Assembly: GCA_029260375.1 (NCBI GenBank)
Contig: JAJDDI010000036.1
Span: 1-43,183 of the forward strand
Length of the DNA: 43,183 bases
Reading direction: 5' to 3'
DNA from: Phycisphaerales bacterium
GTDB taxonomy: Bacteria; Planctomycetota; Phycisphaerae; Phycisphaerales; UBA1924
Shown here: in pieces, positions 33,210 through 41,045 of the stretch
Layout: the number at the start of each line of letters is the position of its first letter
Numbering within the stretch: position 1 is the first letter of the stretch
Notes under the pieces: generated by a model
Database searches by the model: none
Told to the model about the DNA's origin: nothing
What the model saw: only the letters and a program-made list of their open reading frames with translations
Program-made: the position numbers and the translations under genes

Positions 33210-34604
33210 TTAGTCGCTGAGCGGGATTGGCGCGTCGTCCTTGAGGCGCCGCTCCGAGCCCACCGGTTCTGTGCCGAGCACCTGTGTGATCGGTGTGAGC
33301 TTCGCCGCTTGGTACGCGCTGCCCATCCTCTGCAGATAGAAGTGCGATGTGGTGATCTTGCAGAGCGATTCGAAGCCCTCAAACAGCGACGATGCGTGTG
33401 CGTCCTTGGCGAGGATCCCCTTGCCGCCACAGCGTGCAATCGCGTCAATCCGATTGGGCATCGACGGGTGCGATGACCACCAGCTTGCCTTCTCTTCGAA
33501 CCCGTCGATGAACCCGTCCTTGCGCCGCTTGCCGGTCGGCGCGAGCTTGGCGCTCATCAGCGGGAGGTTGTCGGGCAGGCGTCGCCCGCTGGCTTCCCAC
33601 ATGCCCTCGGCCCGCTGGGCCGCTCGCCTCCAGCCCTCGCCGAGTTCGATCAGACGAGCCATTCCCCAGGTCGCGTTCCGCGCGCCGATGACCCGCGTCG
33701 CGCTCTGGTCCGCGTCGTACTCCATCCGCCGAAGCAGGAACGAACCGCACACAATCCCCAGGATCATGAAAGCCCAGAGCACGCCCCGCGCCAGCCACAG
33801 GCAGAGTTTGGCCAGCAGCGCGACGAGCATGAAAGGCCACCAGCTGTCGTCGAGCGTTTCATCGACGAGTTCATCGACGGCGCCCCGCCCGTAGACCGCT
33901 TCGCTGGCCCATGATTCAACCGCCGAGAGGAGGATGTGCGCCCGAGCGGCGCCGCCCTGCCTGAAGTGAGCCAGCTCGTGCGCCAGAACTCCCGTCAGCT
34001 CGCTGCGCCGCATGCCCGCGACGAGCGTGAGCCCGATCTGGAGCACGAGCCTGCCCCCGAACAACGCCGCCCCGGCCCCTCCCTCTCGCCCCGCAGAGGC
34101 GTTGGGCTCGCATATGACCTCGATCCGGTCGGGATTGGGAGCGCCCATGATCGCCGCGAGCTGCTCCACGTACGCGTAGAGCAGTCGCTGCTCGCGCCGA
34201 TCGAGCTCCACCGCGGGGTACCGCTCTTGGCGCCTCGGGATGAGCGGGCCGAGCATCGCGATCACGATCGTCCCTCCGGCCACGAGCGGTCCGACGTACG
34301 CCACCGTTCGGAGGATCAGCATCAGCATCCCGACTCGCATCCTGGTGCGTGTCGCCCCCCCACCCCGGCCGGGTTGTTCGGAAGCGAAGTCGAGTAAAGC
34401 GGTCCCGTACCCCGCCCAGTACCAGACACCCCAGCACGCCAAGGCAATGAGCCCCAGGTAGACCGCGAACTGCAGGGCCACCATGGCAATCACGCCCGCG
34501 GCGGCAACCCGATACAGAATCGGCGTCCGAACGGGCGTGAACGCGTCAGAGAACATCGACCTGCCCTGTGCGTGCTCGGCGTTTGCGCCGGAACTCTCCC
34601 CCAT
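33210..34604 (-). CDS. M48-family membrane metallopeptidase
   Basis: The 464-residue protein has two N-terminal TM helices (about 31-62), another near 95-120, the zinc site HELAH (209-213) and the third ligand Glu of MEYDADQSA (about residue 295). A hydrophobic stretch at about 250-285 lies between them. This arrangement matches HtpX/Ste24-type M48 peptidases, which clear misfolded membrane proteins. The C-terminal 150 residues are a charged extension without a recognised domain. The ATG is preceded by a G-rich leader. TACGCT about 30 bases upstream and a palindrome at 34673-34688 may control it. The gene sits convergent to oppB with five bases between stops. Confidence 0.85.
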   Translation of the reverse strand: MGESSGANAEHAQGRSMFSDAFTPVRTPILYRVAAAGVIAMVALQFAVYLGLIALACWGVWYWAGYGTALLDFASEQPGRGGGATRTRMRVGMLMLILRTVAYVGPLVAGGTIVIAMLGPLIPRRQERYPAVELDRREQRLLYAYVEQLAAIMGAPNPDRIEVICEPNASAGREGGAGAALFGGRLVLQIGLTLVAGMRRSELTGVLAHELAHFRQGGAARAHILLSAVESWASEAVYGRGAVDELVDETLDDSWWPFMLVALLAKLCLWLARGVLWAFMILGIVCGSFLLRRMEYDADQSATRVIGARNATWGMARLIELGEGWRRAAQRAEGMWEASGRRLPDNLPLMSAKLAPTGKRRKDGFIDGFEEKASWWSSHPSMPNRIDAIARCGGKGILAKDAHASSLFEGFESLCKITTSHFYLQRMGSAYQAAKLTPITQVLGTEPVGSERRLKDDAPIPLSD

Positions 34605-34633
34605 CGATCCCCCCCGCCTGGCTTCCTCCTCAG

Positions 34634-34639
34634 AGCGTA
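34634..34639 (-). promoter_or_regulatory. Possible -10 element TACGCT of the M48 gene
   Basis: TACGCT on the minus strand lies 29 bases before the ATG at 34604, with GGAGGA in between. No -35 match is seen. Confidence 0.42.
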
Positions 34640-34672
34640 ATCCACACCCCTCGCTCGATCTCTGTCCTCAAG

Positions 34673-34688
34673 ATGTTCCGGCGAACAT
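34673..34688. promoter_or_regulatory. Perfect 16-base palindrome upstream of the M48 gene, possible operator
   Basis: ATGTTC, CGGC, GAACAT: two six-base arms around four bases. It is 69 bases before the M48 start and about 34 bases upstream of the candidate -10. GTTC-N4-GAAC is the inverse of the Gram-positive LexA box, so I do not call it LexA. A dimeric repressor site is a reasonable guess. Confidence 0.45.
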
Positions 34689-34729
34689 AGTGCCTGTGAA
34701 CTGTCGCCGAAGGCTCTGGGAGCCCTGAG

Positions 34730-35338
34730 CTACTTCGCCTCTCGACCGCACTCGGGGCACGGGCTCACGCCCTTGAGTTGGTACCCGCACCAGACGCAGT
34801 CGCCGCCGCGGGCACGCCAGAGACGACGCAGCAGGATCAATGCGTACGGCCCGAGGCACAGGACCACGAACACCGCCGTGCCCACGATGAGCGGGTTTCC
34901 GATCAGACCGCGCAGCAGCAGCCGGGGCGCCGGGTCCGGCTCGGGACCCGAGAACGCGGCGTTGTCCCAGTCCCACCACATCTGCTTGTGCTCGATCACG
35001 GGCAAGGGCCACCCGAGATGGACCACGTCCATCGTGAAGCCGTTGGAATCCGGGCTCTGTCTGGTCACCCGGGCGTCGTAGTGGCGGTACCCGAACGCTC
35101 GGGTGACCTGCCAGTACTCGATCTCAGGCCAGGGGTCGGCGTGCGGCGTGGTCGAGGGCCAGGACCGGTCGGCCGCGTCTGCGCCCCTGAGCTGGAGCGT
35201 CGTGGGGAGTGGCGGCGCGGTGCGCGAGCGGGTCTTGCTGATGGCGAGCGGGACGTTCACCGCCGCGACCATGAGGATCAAGATCACCCATGCGAGCAGC
35301 AGGAGTCTACGTTCGGCCCCTGTTGTGATGTGCAGCAT
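34730..35338 (-). CDS. Small membrane protein with C-terminal zinc ribbon
   Basis: The 202-residue protein has a TM helix at about 12-33, a middle domain of about 110 residues outside the membrane, a second TM helix (about 150-170) and a C-terminal four-cysteine ribbon (C181, C184, C194, C197: CVWCGYQLKG...CPECGR). This mirrors the protein at 312-1859, where the same ribbon is at the N-terminus. The ribbon is therefore cytoplasmic in both if the TM helices are counted normally. Function is unknown. TATAAG lies one base before the ATG at 35338, too close for a leaderless start there, so the start may be later. The gene precedes the M48 peptidase by about 125 bases. Confidence 0.75.
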   Translation of the reverse strand: MLHITTGAERRLLLLAWVILILMVAAVNVPLAISKTRSRTAPPLPTTLQLRGADAADRSWPSTTPHADPWPEIEYWQVTRAFGYRHYDARVTRQSPDSNGFTMDVVHLGWPLPVIEHKQMWWDWDNAAFSGPEPDPAPRLLLRGLIGNPLIVGTAVFVVLCLGPYALILLRRLWRARGGDCVWCGYQLKGVSPCPECGREAK

Positions 35339-35396
35339 GCTTATACCGGGTTACAACGCCTTGCTGGGCACTCCCTGACATGGCTTTCGGAATGAA

Positions 35397-35849
35397 CTAC
35401 GACTCGAGCGTAAACCCCGCCCCACGCTCGACATCGAAGCTCACGAAGTCACCCGCCTCGAAATCCGACGCCTTCTGGCGCTGGTCGGTGAGCTGGCACG
35501 TGATCGGCGCCCCGGCGCTCACGGTGATCGTGTTCCTCGACTTGTCCAACGCGATGACCGAGCCCTGGACGCGACGGGGGCGCCCGGCCACCGGCTCGAT
35601 GTAGCGACCGCCCGCCCCGACCTTGTCCACCCGCCGGGCCTTGGCGGTGATGCGCCCGACGACGGTCTTGCCGACGCGGTCTGCCAGGGCGTCAACGCCT
35701 CCGGTGGGTTGCAGACGCGTCAGGTAGCTCGTGTTGGGGAAGCTGAGCACCACAAACGCGGGGGTCGTCGCGGTCGCGTCGAGGATCTCCTCGAGGCGCC
35801 CGCGGGCGAGGGTGGGATCGATCTTGGTCGTCGGGGCGGGGTCGAGCAT
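35397..35849 (-). CDS. Hypothetical protein of 150 residues
   Basis: The first 70 residues look like a helix and strand domain (PTLARGRLEEILDATATT, FVVLSFPNTSYLTRLQP). The last 80 are a run of short strands with VGRITAKARRVDKVGAGGRY and SVIALDKSRNTITVSAGAPI, reminiscent of a small beta-barrel. No signal peptide or TM helix is seen. I do not recognise a family. The start at 35849 is fixed by the exact TACCCT-N6-ATG signal. The open frame further upstream overlaps trpG and reads as arginine-rich low complexity. The promoter for this gene lies only a few bases downstream of the trpG stop. Confidence 0.7.
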   Translation of the reverse strand: MLDPAPTTKIDPTLARGRLEEILDATATTPAFVVLSFPNTSYLTRLQPTGGVDALADRVGKTVVGRITAKARRVDKVGAGGRYIEPVAGRPRRVQGSVIALDKSRNTITVSAGAPITCQLTDQRQKASDFEAGDFVSFDVERGAGFTLES

Positions 35850-35855
35850 GGGGCA

Positions 35856-35861
35856 AGGGTA
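35856..35861 (-). promoter_or_regulatory. Leaderless -10 element TACCCT of the 150-residue gene
   Basis: On the minus strand: TACCCT, TGCCCC, ATG at 35849. It sits between the trpG stop and this start. Confidence 0.66.
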
Positions 35862-35866
35862 GCTGC

Positions 35867-36562
35867 TCAGCCGGCCCTGGGCCGGCGGGTCAGACGCCCG
35901 CGAGCACCCATCGACAGAAAGTTGGACAGCAGCCTCGGACCCTCGGGCGTCATGAAGCTCTCCGGATGGAACTGCACGCCCTCGAGCGGGGCTTTGCCCG
36001 CGTCCGCCCACACCCGGCGCAGGCCCATGACGACCTCCACGCCCGGCGCGTCGGACCCGGCGGCCTCGACGCTCGTCGCGCTGACTTCCCACCCGTCCTG
36101 ACCCGGAGCGGGGGGCGGGGGGACGCTCTCACGGCGCACGACCAGCGAGTGGTAACGCGTCGCGATCATGGGGCTTTCGATGCCCGCAAAGAGGCCACGC
36201 CCGTCGTGGGCGACGGGGCTGGTCTTGCCGTGCATGAGCACGGGGTGCGGCTCGACCTTCATGCCGTGCATCTGGCCCATGCACTGGTGCCCGAGGCAGA
36301 CGCCCAGCACGGGGACACGCCCGGCGAAGCGCTGGATGATCTGGGCCGAGACCCCCGCCTGATCCGGCGTGCAGGGACCGGGCGAGACGATGACATGGCT
36401 CGGGCCCCGCCCGGCGTCGAGCGCCTCGCCCTCGTCGGGCGTGATCTTGTCGTTGCGCACCACGAGCAGATCGCGCCCGGGCTCGAGCGTGGGATCGATC
36501 TCGCCCAGGCGCTGGACGAGGTTCCAGGTGAAGCTGTCGTAGTTGTCGATGAGCAGGATCAC
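35867..36562 (-). CDS. Anthranilate/aminodeoxychorismate synthase glutamine amidotransferase
   Basis: The 231-residue class I amidotransferase supplies ammonia from glutamine for tryptophan or folate synthesis. It opens with MILLIDNYDSFTWNLVQ; the nucleophile Cys89 is in GVCLGHQ and the triad His199 and Glu201 are in QFHPES. TrpG and PabA cannot be separated on sequence alone, and the chorismate-binding partner (TrpE or PabB) is not here. The start is a GTG with TAGACT exactly six bases upstream. It is divergent from the nucleosidase gene, with 38 bases between the two start codons. An insert near residue 165 (PPPPAPGQDG) is longer than in most relatives. Confidence 0.92.
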   Translation of the reverse strand: MILLIDNYDSFTWNLVQRLGEIDPTLEPGRDLLVVRNDKITPDEGEALDAGRGPSHVIVSPGPCTPDQAGVSAQIIQRFAGRVPVLGVCLGHQCMGQMHGMKVEPHPVLMHGKTSPVAHDGRGLFAGIESPMIATRYHSLVVRRESVPPPPAPGQDGWEVSATSVEAAGSDAPGVEVVMGLRRVWADAGKAPLEGVQFHPESFMTPEGPRLLSNFLSMGARGRLTRRPRAG

Positions 36563-36568
36563 GGGGCG

Positions 36569-36574
36569 AGTCTA
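36569..36574 (-). promoter_or_regulatory. Leaderless -10 element TAGACT of the amidotransferase
   Basis: The minus strand reads TAGACT, CGCCCC, GTG at 36562. With the opposite element at 36589-36594 it makes one compact divergent promoter. Confidence 0.7.
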
Positions 36575-36588
36575 GGGCGGCGTTCGGC

Positions 36589-36594
36589 TACGCT
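36589..36594 (+). promoter_or_regulatory. Leaderless -10 element TACGCT of the nucleosidase
   Basis: TACGCT, GATCCC, ATG at 36601. The two opposed -10 elements are only 14 bases apart, so polymerases could not easily occupy both. Confidence 0.7.
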
Positions 36595-36600
36595 GATCCC

Positions 36601-37365
36601 ATGCTGACCGGTGTGATGTTCGCGATGCCCGAGGAGGGCCAGGCCCTGATGGAGGAGCTCGGCTCGGGCGTGGAGTCCGTCGAGCACGGGCGGCGGGCCT
36701 TCCACTTCGGCAAGCTCTGGGGCGCCGACGTCGTGCTGGTGCAGGCGCGGATCGGCAAGGTCGCCGCCGCGACGACCGCGACCGAGCTGGTGACGAGGTT
36801 CAGGGTCGACCGCCTGCTGTTCACGGGCATCGCCGGGGGCGTGCGACCCGGGGTGAACATCGGGGACCTGGTGGTCGCCGACCGCCTCGTCCACCACGAT
36901 CTGGACGCCTCGCCCATCTTCCCGGCGCTGGAGATCCCGCTGCTGGGCGTGACCGAGCTGCCCACGGACCCGGACATCACTCGCTCGCTCACCGGGGCCT
37001 GCGAGGCGTTCGTACGCGACGGGCTGGCGGCGGACTTGTCGGCGCAGGATCGCAAGAGGATGCGCGTTCGCGACGCGGGCGTGCACACGGGCATGATCGT
37101 CTCGGGTGATCAGTTCGTCTCGTCCGACGCGGCCCGGGACGCGATCCGCGCGCGCGCGCCCGACGCGCTGTGCGTGGAGATGGAGGGCGCCGCGACGGCG
37201 CAGGTCGCGTACGAGTACGCTGTGCCCCTGGGCGTGATGCGGGCGATCTCGGACAGCGCCGACGACCGCGCCGGGGCGCACTTCCCGGATTCGCTGGGGC
37301 GCCTCGCGGCCGCGTGCTCGCACGGGGTGCTGCAGCGCTTCTTCACGACGGAGCAAGCTCGATGA
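36601..37365 (+). CDS. MTA/SAH nucleosidase-like phosphorylase-fold protein
   Basis: The 254-residue protein is of the purine nucleoside phosphorylase fold. It shows AMPEE near the start (Glu11/12), GIAGG (76-80), VEMEGAA with Glu193/195 and SDSAD with the catalytic Asp218. This set of residues fits 5'-methylthioadenosine/S-adenosylhomocysteine nucleosidase (MtnN), which splits off adenine and keeps polyamine and methylation by-products low. Futalosine hydrolase has a similar plan and is a possible alternative. It overlaps ogt by four bases (ATGA), so the two are translationally coupled. Confidence 0.85.
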   Translation: MLTGVMFAMPEEGQALMEELGSGVESVEHGRRAFHFGKLWGADVVLVQARIGKVAAATTATELVTRFRVDRLLFTGIAGGVRPGVNIGDLVVADRLVHHDLDASPIFPALEIPLLGVTELPTDPDITRSLTGACEAFVRDGLAADLSAQDRKRMRVRDAGVHTGMIVSGDQFVSSDAARDAIRARAPDALCVEMEGAATAQVAYEYAVPLGVMRAISDSADDRAGAHFPDSLGRLAAACSHGVLQRFFTTEQAR

Positions 37366-37910
37366 CCCGCGCACTGGTCACCCGTGAGATCCAGACCCCC
37401 GTCGGAACGATGCTCGCCGGCGCGTGCGCCCGGGGCGTGTGCCTGCTCGAGTTCGGCGCCCCCGAACGCCGGGAGCGTGCTCTAAGCGAACTTGAAGCGA
37501 TGATCGACGCCGATCAGGATCTGGGCGAGGACCCGGAGTCGTTCCTCGCGCAGCTGGGCGCCGAGCTGAGCGCCTATTTTGAGGGCAAGCTCACCGAGTT
37601 TGGCGTTCGCCTGTGCGACCCGGGCACGGACTTCCAGCGGGCGGTCTGGACGCGGATGCGGGCGATCCCGTGCGGACAGACGATCTCGTACGGGCGGCTC
37701 GCCGAGGAGATCGGATCCGCTGGCGGCGCGCGGGCGGTGGGCGCGGCGTCCGGGCACAACCGCATCGCGATCGTCATCCCGTGTCACCGCGTGGTCGAGT
37801 CCTCGGGCGCCCTGCGCGGCTACGGCGGCGGGCTCGAGAACAAACGCTGGCTCCTGGAACACGAGCAGGCGATCACGGGGCAGGGCGTCCTGTTCAACGC
37901 CAACGCCTAG
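37362..37910 (+). CDS. ogt: Methylated-DNA-protein cysteine methyltransferase
   Basis: The 182-residue protein repairs O6-alkylguanine by moving the alkyl group to its own cysteine. The active site PCHRVV is at 140-145 with Cys141. The upstream helix-turn-helix region has MRAIPCGQTISYGRLA and the binding helix AVGAASGHN; the usual GAANGRN is slightly altered (ASGHN). The N-terminal 80 residues form the usual beta-rich domain. The ATG overlaps the TGA of the nucleosidase gene. Its TAG shares three bases with the stop of the convergent pseudouridine synthase gene in a single CTAG. Confidence 0.93.
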   Translation: MTRALVTREIQTPVGTMLAGACARGVCLLEFGAPERRERALSELEAMIDADQDLGEDPESFLAQLGAELSAYFEGKLTEFGVRLCDPGTDFQRAVWTRMRAIPCGQTISYGRLAEEIGSAGGARAVGAASGHNRIAIVIPCHRVVESSGALRGYGGGLENKRWLLEHEQAITGQGVLFNANA

Positions 37911-39112
37911 GCCCCGTGCTCCAGCCCGAACCGCCTCATCGGCACCGTGCCCTGCACGTCCACCGTCTCCACACCGGACGCGCGCAGGGTGTCCACGAGC
38001 GCGCGCATGTCGTCGCGGATGGGCGCCGTGAAGACCATCGCCTCGCCCGTGGCGGGGTGCTCGAAGGCCAGCACCGCCGCGTGGAGCATCTGGCGCTCGA
38101 TGGTTCGCCCGTCCGGGAGCGTGAACGCGCGCCCGCCGTAGAGATCGTCGCCGACAATGGGGAACTGCTCGCTGCTCAGGTGCACGCGGATCTGGTGCGT
38201 CCGCCCGGTCTTGAGCTCGAGCTCGACGAGGCTGAACGCCTGGTTCCCCACGGGTCTGTCATGGAGGCGGTAGCGCTCGCGCACGCGGCAGATCGTCACG
38301 CTCTTCTTGCCCAGGTCATCGTGACGCACCACGATCTTCTCGCGGTAGCCCTTCTCCCTGGACGGGTGCGGGCCCAGGGGCTTGTCGATCACCTGCGCGT
38401 CGGGCTCGACACGCCCCTGGGTGATGGCCAGGTAGCGCTTGTCAACGGTGCGTTCCTCGAACTGCTTGCCGATCTTCCAGTGCGCCTCGTCGGTCTTGGC
38501 GAAGACGATGCACCCGCTCGTGTCGCGGTCCAGGCGGTGCACGACGCCCGGGCGGGCGAACTGCTCGCCCACGCTCGACAGCTCGCCGCCGGTGGGCGAG
38601 GCGTGCTGGAAGTGCCAGGCCAGGGCGTTGATCATCGTGCCCGCCAGCTCGCTGCGCGCGGGGTGAACGATGATGCCCACGGCCTTGTTGAGCACGATGA
38701 TGTGCTCGTCCTCGTACAGCACCTCGATCGGGATGTTCTGGGGCGTGACCGACGTGTCCGGGGGCGGCGGCAGCGACACGCGCACGCGGTCGCCCTCGCG
38801 CAGCTTGGTCGAGGCCTTGGCCTCGCGCTCGTTCACGCGGACCGCGCCCGACTCGATGAGCCGCTGGAGCTGGCTGCGGCTCATGAACGTGATGCGGCTC
38901 GTCAGGTACCGATCCAGGCGTGATTTGAGATCACGCTGCAGATCGAACGTCACGCTGACATTGTGCGCCTCGTCGTCGCCGGCGACCTCTTCATCGCGGG
39001 CTCGCCTGGCGACCTCTTCGAAGGCGCGCCGGACCGCCTCGGGGTCCACCTTGCCACCGGGCAGGATCAGCTCGCGCGATTCGGGCTCGGGCATCGGGTC
39101 AGGGGGCGTCAT
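37907..39112 (-). CDS. RluD-type 23S rRNA pseudouridine synthase
   Basis: The 401-residue enzyme makes pseudouridine in rRNA. An S4 RNA-binding domain (LDRYLTSRITFMSRSQLQRL) lies at about residues 65-120, and the catalytic domain carries HRLDRDTSG with the nucleophile Asp. KTGRTHQIRVHL follows near 320. The class is RluA/RluC/RluD; the S4 domain and length favour RluD or RluC. The N-terminal 50 residues are acidic and not conserved. The ATG at 39112 overlaps the stop of the gene before it by 14 bases; the ATG at 39094 is an alternative four bases after that stop. No Shine-Dalgarno site separates them. Confidence 0.92.
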   Translation of the reverse strand: MTPPDPMPEPESRELILPGGKVDPEAVRRAFEEVARRARDEEVAGDDEAHNVSVTFDLQRDLKSRLDRYLTSRITFMSRSQLQRLIESGAVRVNEREAKASTKLREGDRVRVSLPPPPDTSVTPQNIPIEVLYEDEHIIVLNKAVGIIVHPARSELAGTMINALAWHFQHASPTGGELSSVGEQFARPGVVHRLDRDTSGCIVFAKTDEAHWKIGKQFEERTVDKRYLAITQGRVEPDAQVIDKPLGPHPSREKGYREKIVVRHDDLGKKSVTICRVRERYRLHDRPVGNQAFSLVELELKTGRTHQIRVHLSSEQFPIVGDDLYGGRAFTLPDGRTIERQMLHAAVLAFEHPATGEAMVFTAPIRDDMRALVDTLRASGVETVDVQGTVPMRRFGLEHGA

Positions 39113-39962
39113 CGCCCGCGGCGTCTTCGTCGCCCTCTGGGGCCTCGGGCGCCGACGGCTCGGTGTCGGACGCGTCGCCCTCGGGCAGCGGCGCGTCGAG
39201 TCCGCCGTCATCGACGACCGGGATCTGGGTCTCGACCGGGGCCGGCGCGGGCGGGGTGTACTGGGGCAGTTCGGGCAGGTCCGCCTCCGAGTAGAGCGTG
39301 ATCTTCGCGGGCACGCCCTGGCTGATCACCGCGAGGCGCTCGTCCGCGACGCGCGCCAGGATCGGGCGCCCGTGCTCCTTGGCCAGCTCGGACGCGGCGG
39401 CGTAGGCCCGGCGGGCCGCCTCGGCGTCACCCTTGGACTCGGCGACCGCGCCAAGCCCGAAAGCGCCGTCAATCGCCAGCACCGAGCCGGACTTGCGCCC
39501 ACTCTCGAGCACCTTGGCGTACAGGCCCTGGGCCTGATCCAGGAACCGCGCGATCCGCTCGTCGTCGAGCAGGTCGTCCTCGCTCATCAGCTCGCCCTCG
39601 GGCGTGTACTCGGCGCCCGGGCTCAGGCCCGTGCGGGCCGCGTGCAGGAAGATGTCGGCGCTGCGCAGGCGAGCCAGGTCCGACACGCCCCGGATGCCCT
39701 CGTACTCGTCGGCGACGCGGACCAGGGAGTCCGGGCTGGGGTTGGCCGAGCCCGAGGCGCTCTCGTAGGCCGCGAACGCGGAGTCGATCTTCGCGATCCG
39801 GCGCTGCTCGTACTTCTGGTAGAGCCACATGGAGCCGAAGGCGACGGCGACGGCCAGCAGCAGCCAGAAGCCCCACTTCTCGAGGAACTCCTTGAAGTCC
39901 TCGTTGATGCGGGACTCTTCAAGCCCGGCGCCGCTCTTGATCTGCTGTTGACGTTCGTCCAT
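39099..39962 (-). CDS. Membrane-anchored YfgM-like repeat protein
   Basis: The 287-residue protein has a short cytoplasmic N-terminus (about 30 residues), one TM helix at about 31-47, a helical domain to about 225 with TPR-like units (LARLRSADIFLHAA, AARRAYAAASELAKEHG), and a disordered acidic and proline-rich tail of about 55 residues. Architecture matches YfgM, the SecYEG-associated protein that hands proteins to periplasmic chaperones. The assignment is by layout, as sequence conservation in that family is low. A TAGGAT box at 40025-40030 may be its promoter, giving a leader of about 55 bases. The downstream pseudouridine synthase gene overlaps its stop. Confidence 0.72.
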   Translation of the reverse strand: MDERQQQIKSGAGLEESRINEDFKEFLEKWGFWLLLAVAVAFGSMWLYQKYEQRRIAKIDSAFAAYESASGSANPSPDSLVRVADEYEGIRGVSDLARLRSADIFLHAARTGLSPGAEYTPEGELMSEDDLLDDERIARFLDQAQGLYAKVLESGRKSGSVLAIDGAFGLGAVAESKGDAEAARRAYAAASELAKEHGRPILARVADERLAVISQGVPAKITLYSEADLPELPQYTPPAPAPVETQIPVVDDGGLDAPLPEGDASDTEPSAPEAPEGDEDAAGDDAP

Positions 39963-40024
39963 CGCGGTTGGCCCCGTGGGGTGCTGGCTTCGGTCTGGCC
40001 CCCGGGTACCTCCCTGGGGCTGAA

Positions 40025-40030
40025 ATCCTA
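40025..40030 (-). promoter_or_regulatory. Possible -10 element TAGGAT of the YfgM-like gene
   Basis: TAGGAT on the minus strand lies 62 bases before the ATG at 39962, in the gap after the MnmE-like gene. No -35 match is seen. Confidence 0.4.
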
Positions 40031-40058
40031 GGGGCGCCGTCGGGCGGGCGTGCGGGTG

Positions 40059-41045
40059 TCACCGGTCCTCATCGCTCCAGAAACGCCACGGGCGGGGGTC
40101 ATTCAGGGCCGCGTCGGGGACCAGGCGCCGACGAATCAGCCTCGCGAGCTGATCGATCCCGGTTCTTTCGGGCGCACAGACCACGAGATCCGGCGCCCAG
40201 GCGGGCGTCCCCAGATCGCCGCGGAGCGCGAGGCGCAACGCGGGGGACTCGGTGTGTCCGATCGCCCCGGGCTCGGGCGGCTCGTGGGCCGCGTCGCCGC
40301 ACAGCAGCGTCAGGTCCGCGCCACGGGCCACGTCCATCGCCAGCCGCTGCGCCCGGGCGCCAACCTCGCCGGCGCCCGCTTCGAGACCGGGCAGGTCGAG
40401 GCAGCGGACGACCAGGGCGTCGAGTTCCAGCATCACGCCCACGTGGTCGCGGGTCGTGCCCGCCTCGTCGGCCACGACCGACACCCCCCGCCCCGCCAGG
40501 GCGTTGACCAGCGTGGACTTGCCGATGTTGGGCCGCCCCGCGATCACCACCAGCGCGGGCTCGAGCAGGAACCGGAGGTGATCTGGCGGCACGAACGATT
40601 CCGGGGGCGCGCCCTGGGCGACGCCCTCCCAGCGCGCGGGCTGGGCGAGCAGCAGATCGATCGCCCGCTCGCTGGGGGCGACGGCCAGCGCCGCGAGCAT
40701 GCGAGCTTCGATGCGTGACTCGGCCTCTGGGTACGCGACGCGAGGATCCAGCCCGCGCTGGGCGAACCCGCGTTTCACGAGCGCGTCGCGCATCTGACGC
40801 ATCACCCCCACGCCCGCGTGGGGCATCAGGTCCGCGCGCGATTCGCTCCAGCGCACCACCAGCCCCCGGTCCACGCCCAGCAAGTCTCGGAGCACCACCT
40901 GGCCCACGCGCACGCACCTGAGCCCGAGTTGCTCGAGCGTGGTGTCCAGTTCGGGCGAGTGCAGCGCGATCACCCCGATCGCGCCCGGCGCTGCGGGTGT
41001 CTGGATGGAAAATGAAGCCACGGGCACGGGCTCAGTCGTCGCCAT
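40059..41045 (-). CDS. Short MnmE-like GTPase lacking the C-terminal catalytic tail
   Basis: The 328-residue protein keeps the MnmE plan: an N-terminal domain opening with SIQTPAAPGAIGVIALHS and the LMPHAGVGVMRQMRDALVKR segment, then a G domain with GRPNIGKS (170-177), GTTRD (196-200) and DLPG (217-220). Canonical MnmE has DTAG at the third site and NKxD at the fourth; the only candidate here is RGDL (275-278). It ends about 125 residues before the usual length, so the helical segment is shortened and the CxGK tail that catalyses U34 modification is missing. It may bind GTP without making the tRNA modification. The ATG at 41045 lies inside coaX, overlapping its stop by 14 bases. Confidence 0.83.
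   Translation of the reverse strand: MATTEPVPVASFSIQTPAAPGAIGVIALHSPELDTTLEQLGLRCVRVGQVVLRDLLGVDRGLVVRWSESRADLMPHAGVGVMRQMRDALVKRGFAQRGLDPRVAYPEAESRIEARMLAALAVAPSERAIDLLLAQPARWEGVAQGAPPESFVPPDHLRFLLEPALVVIAGRPNIGKSTLVNALAGRGVSVVADEAGTTRDHVGVMLELDALVVRCLDLPGLEAGAGEVGARAQRLAMDVARGADLTLLCGDAAHEPPEPGAIGHTESPALRLALRGDLGTPAWAPDLVVCAPERTGIDQLARLIRRRLVPDAALNDPRPWRFWSDEDR

Noticed and set aside
34673..34688. LexA (SOS) box
   Set aside because: GTTC-N4-GAAC is inverted relative to GAAC-N4-GTTC of the Gram-positive box, and the neighbouring genes are not SOS genes.
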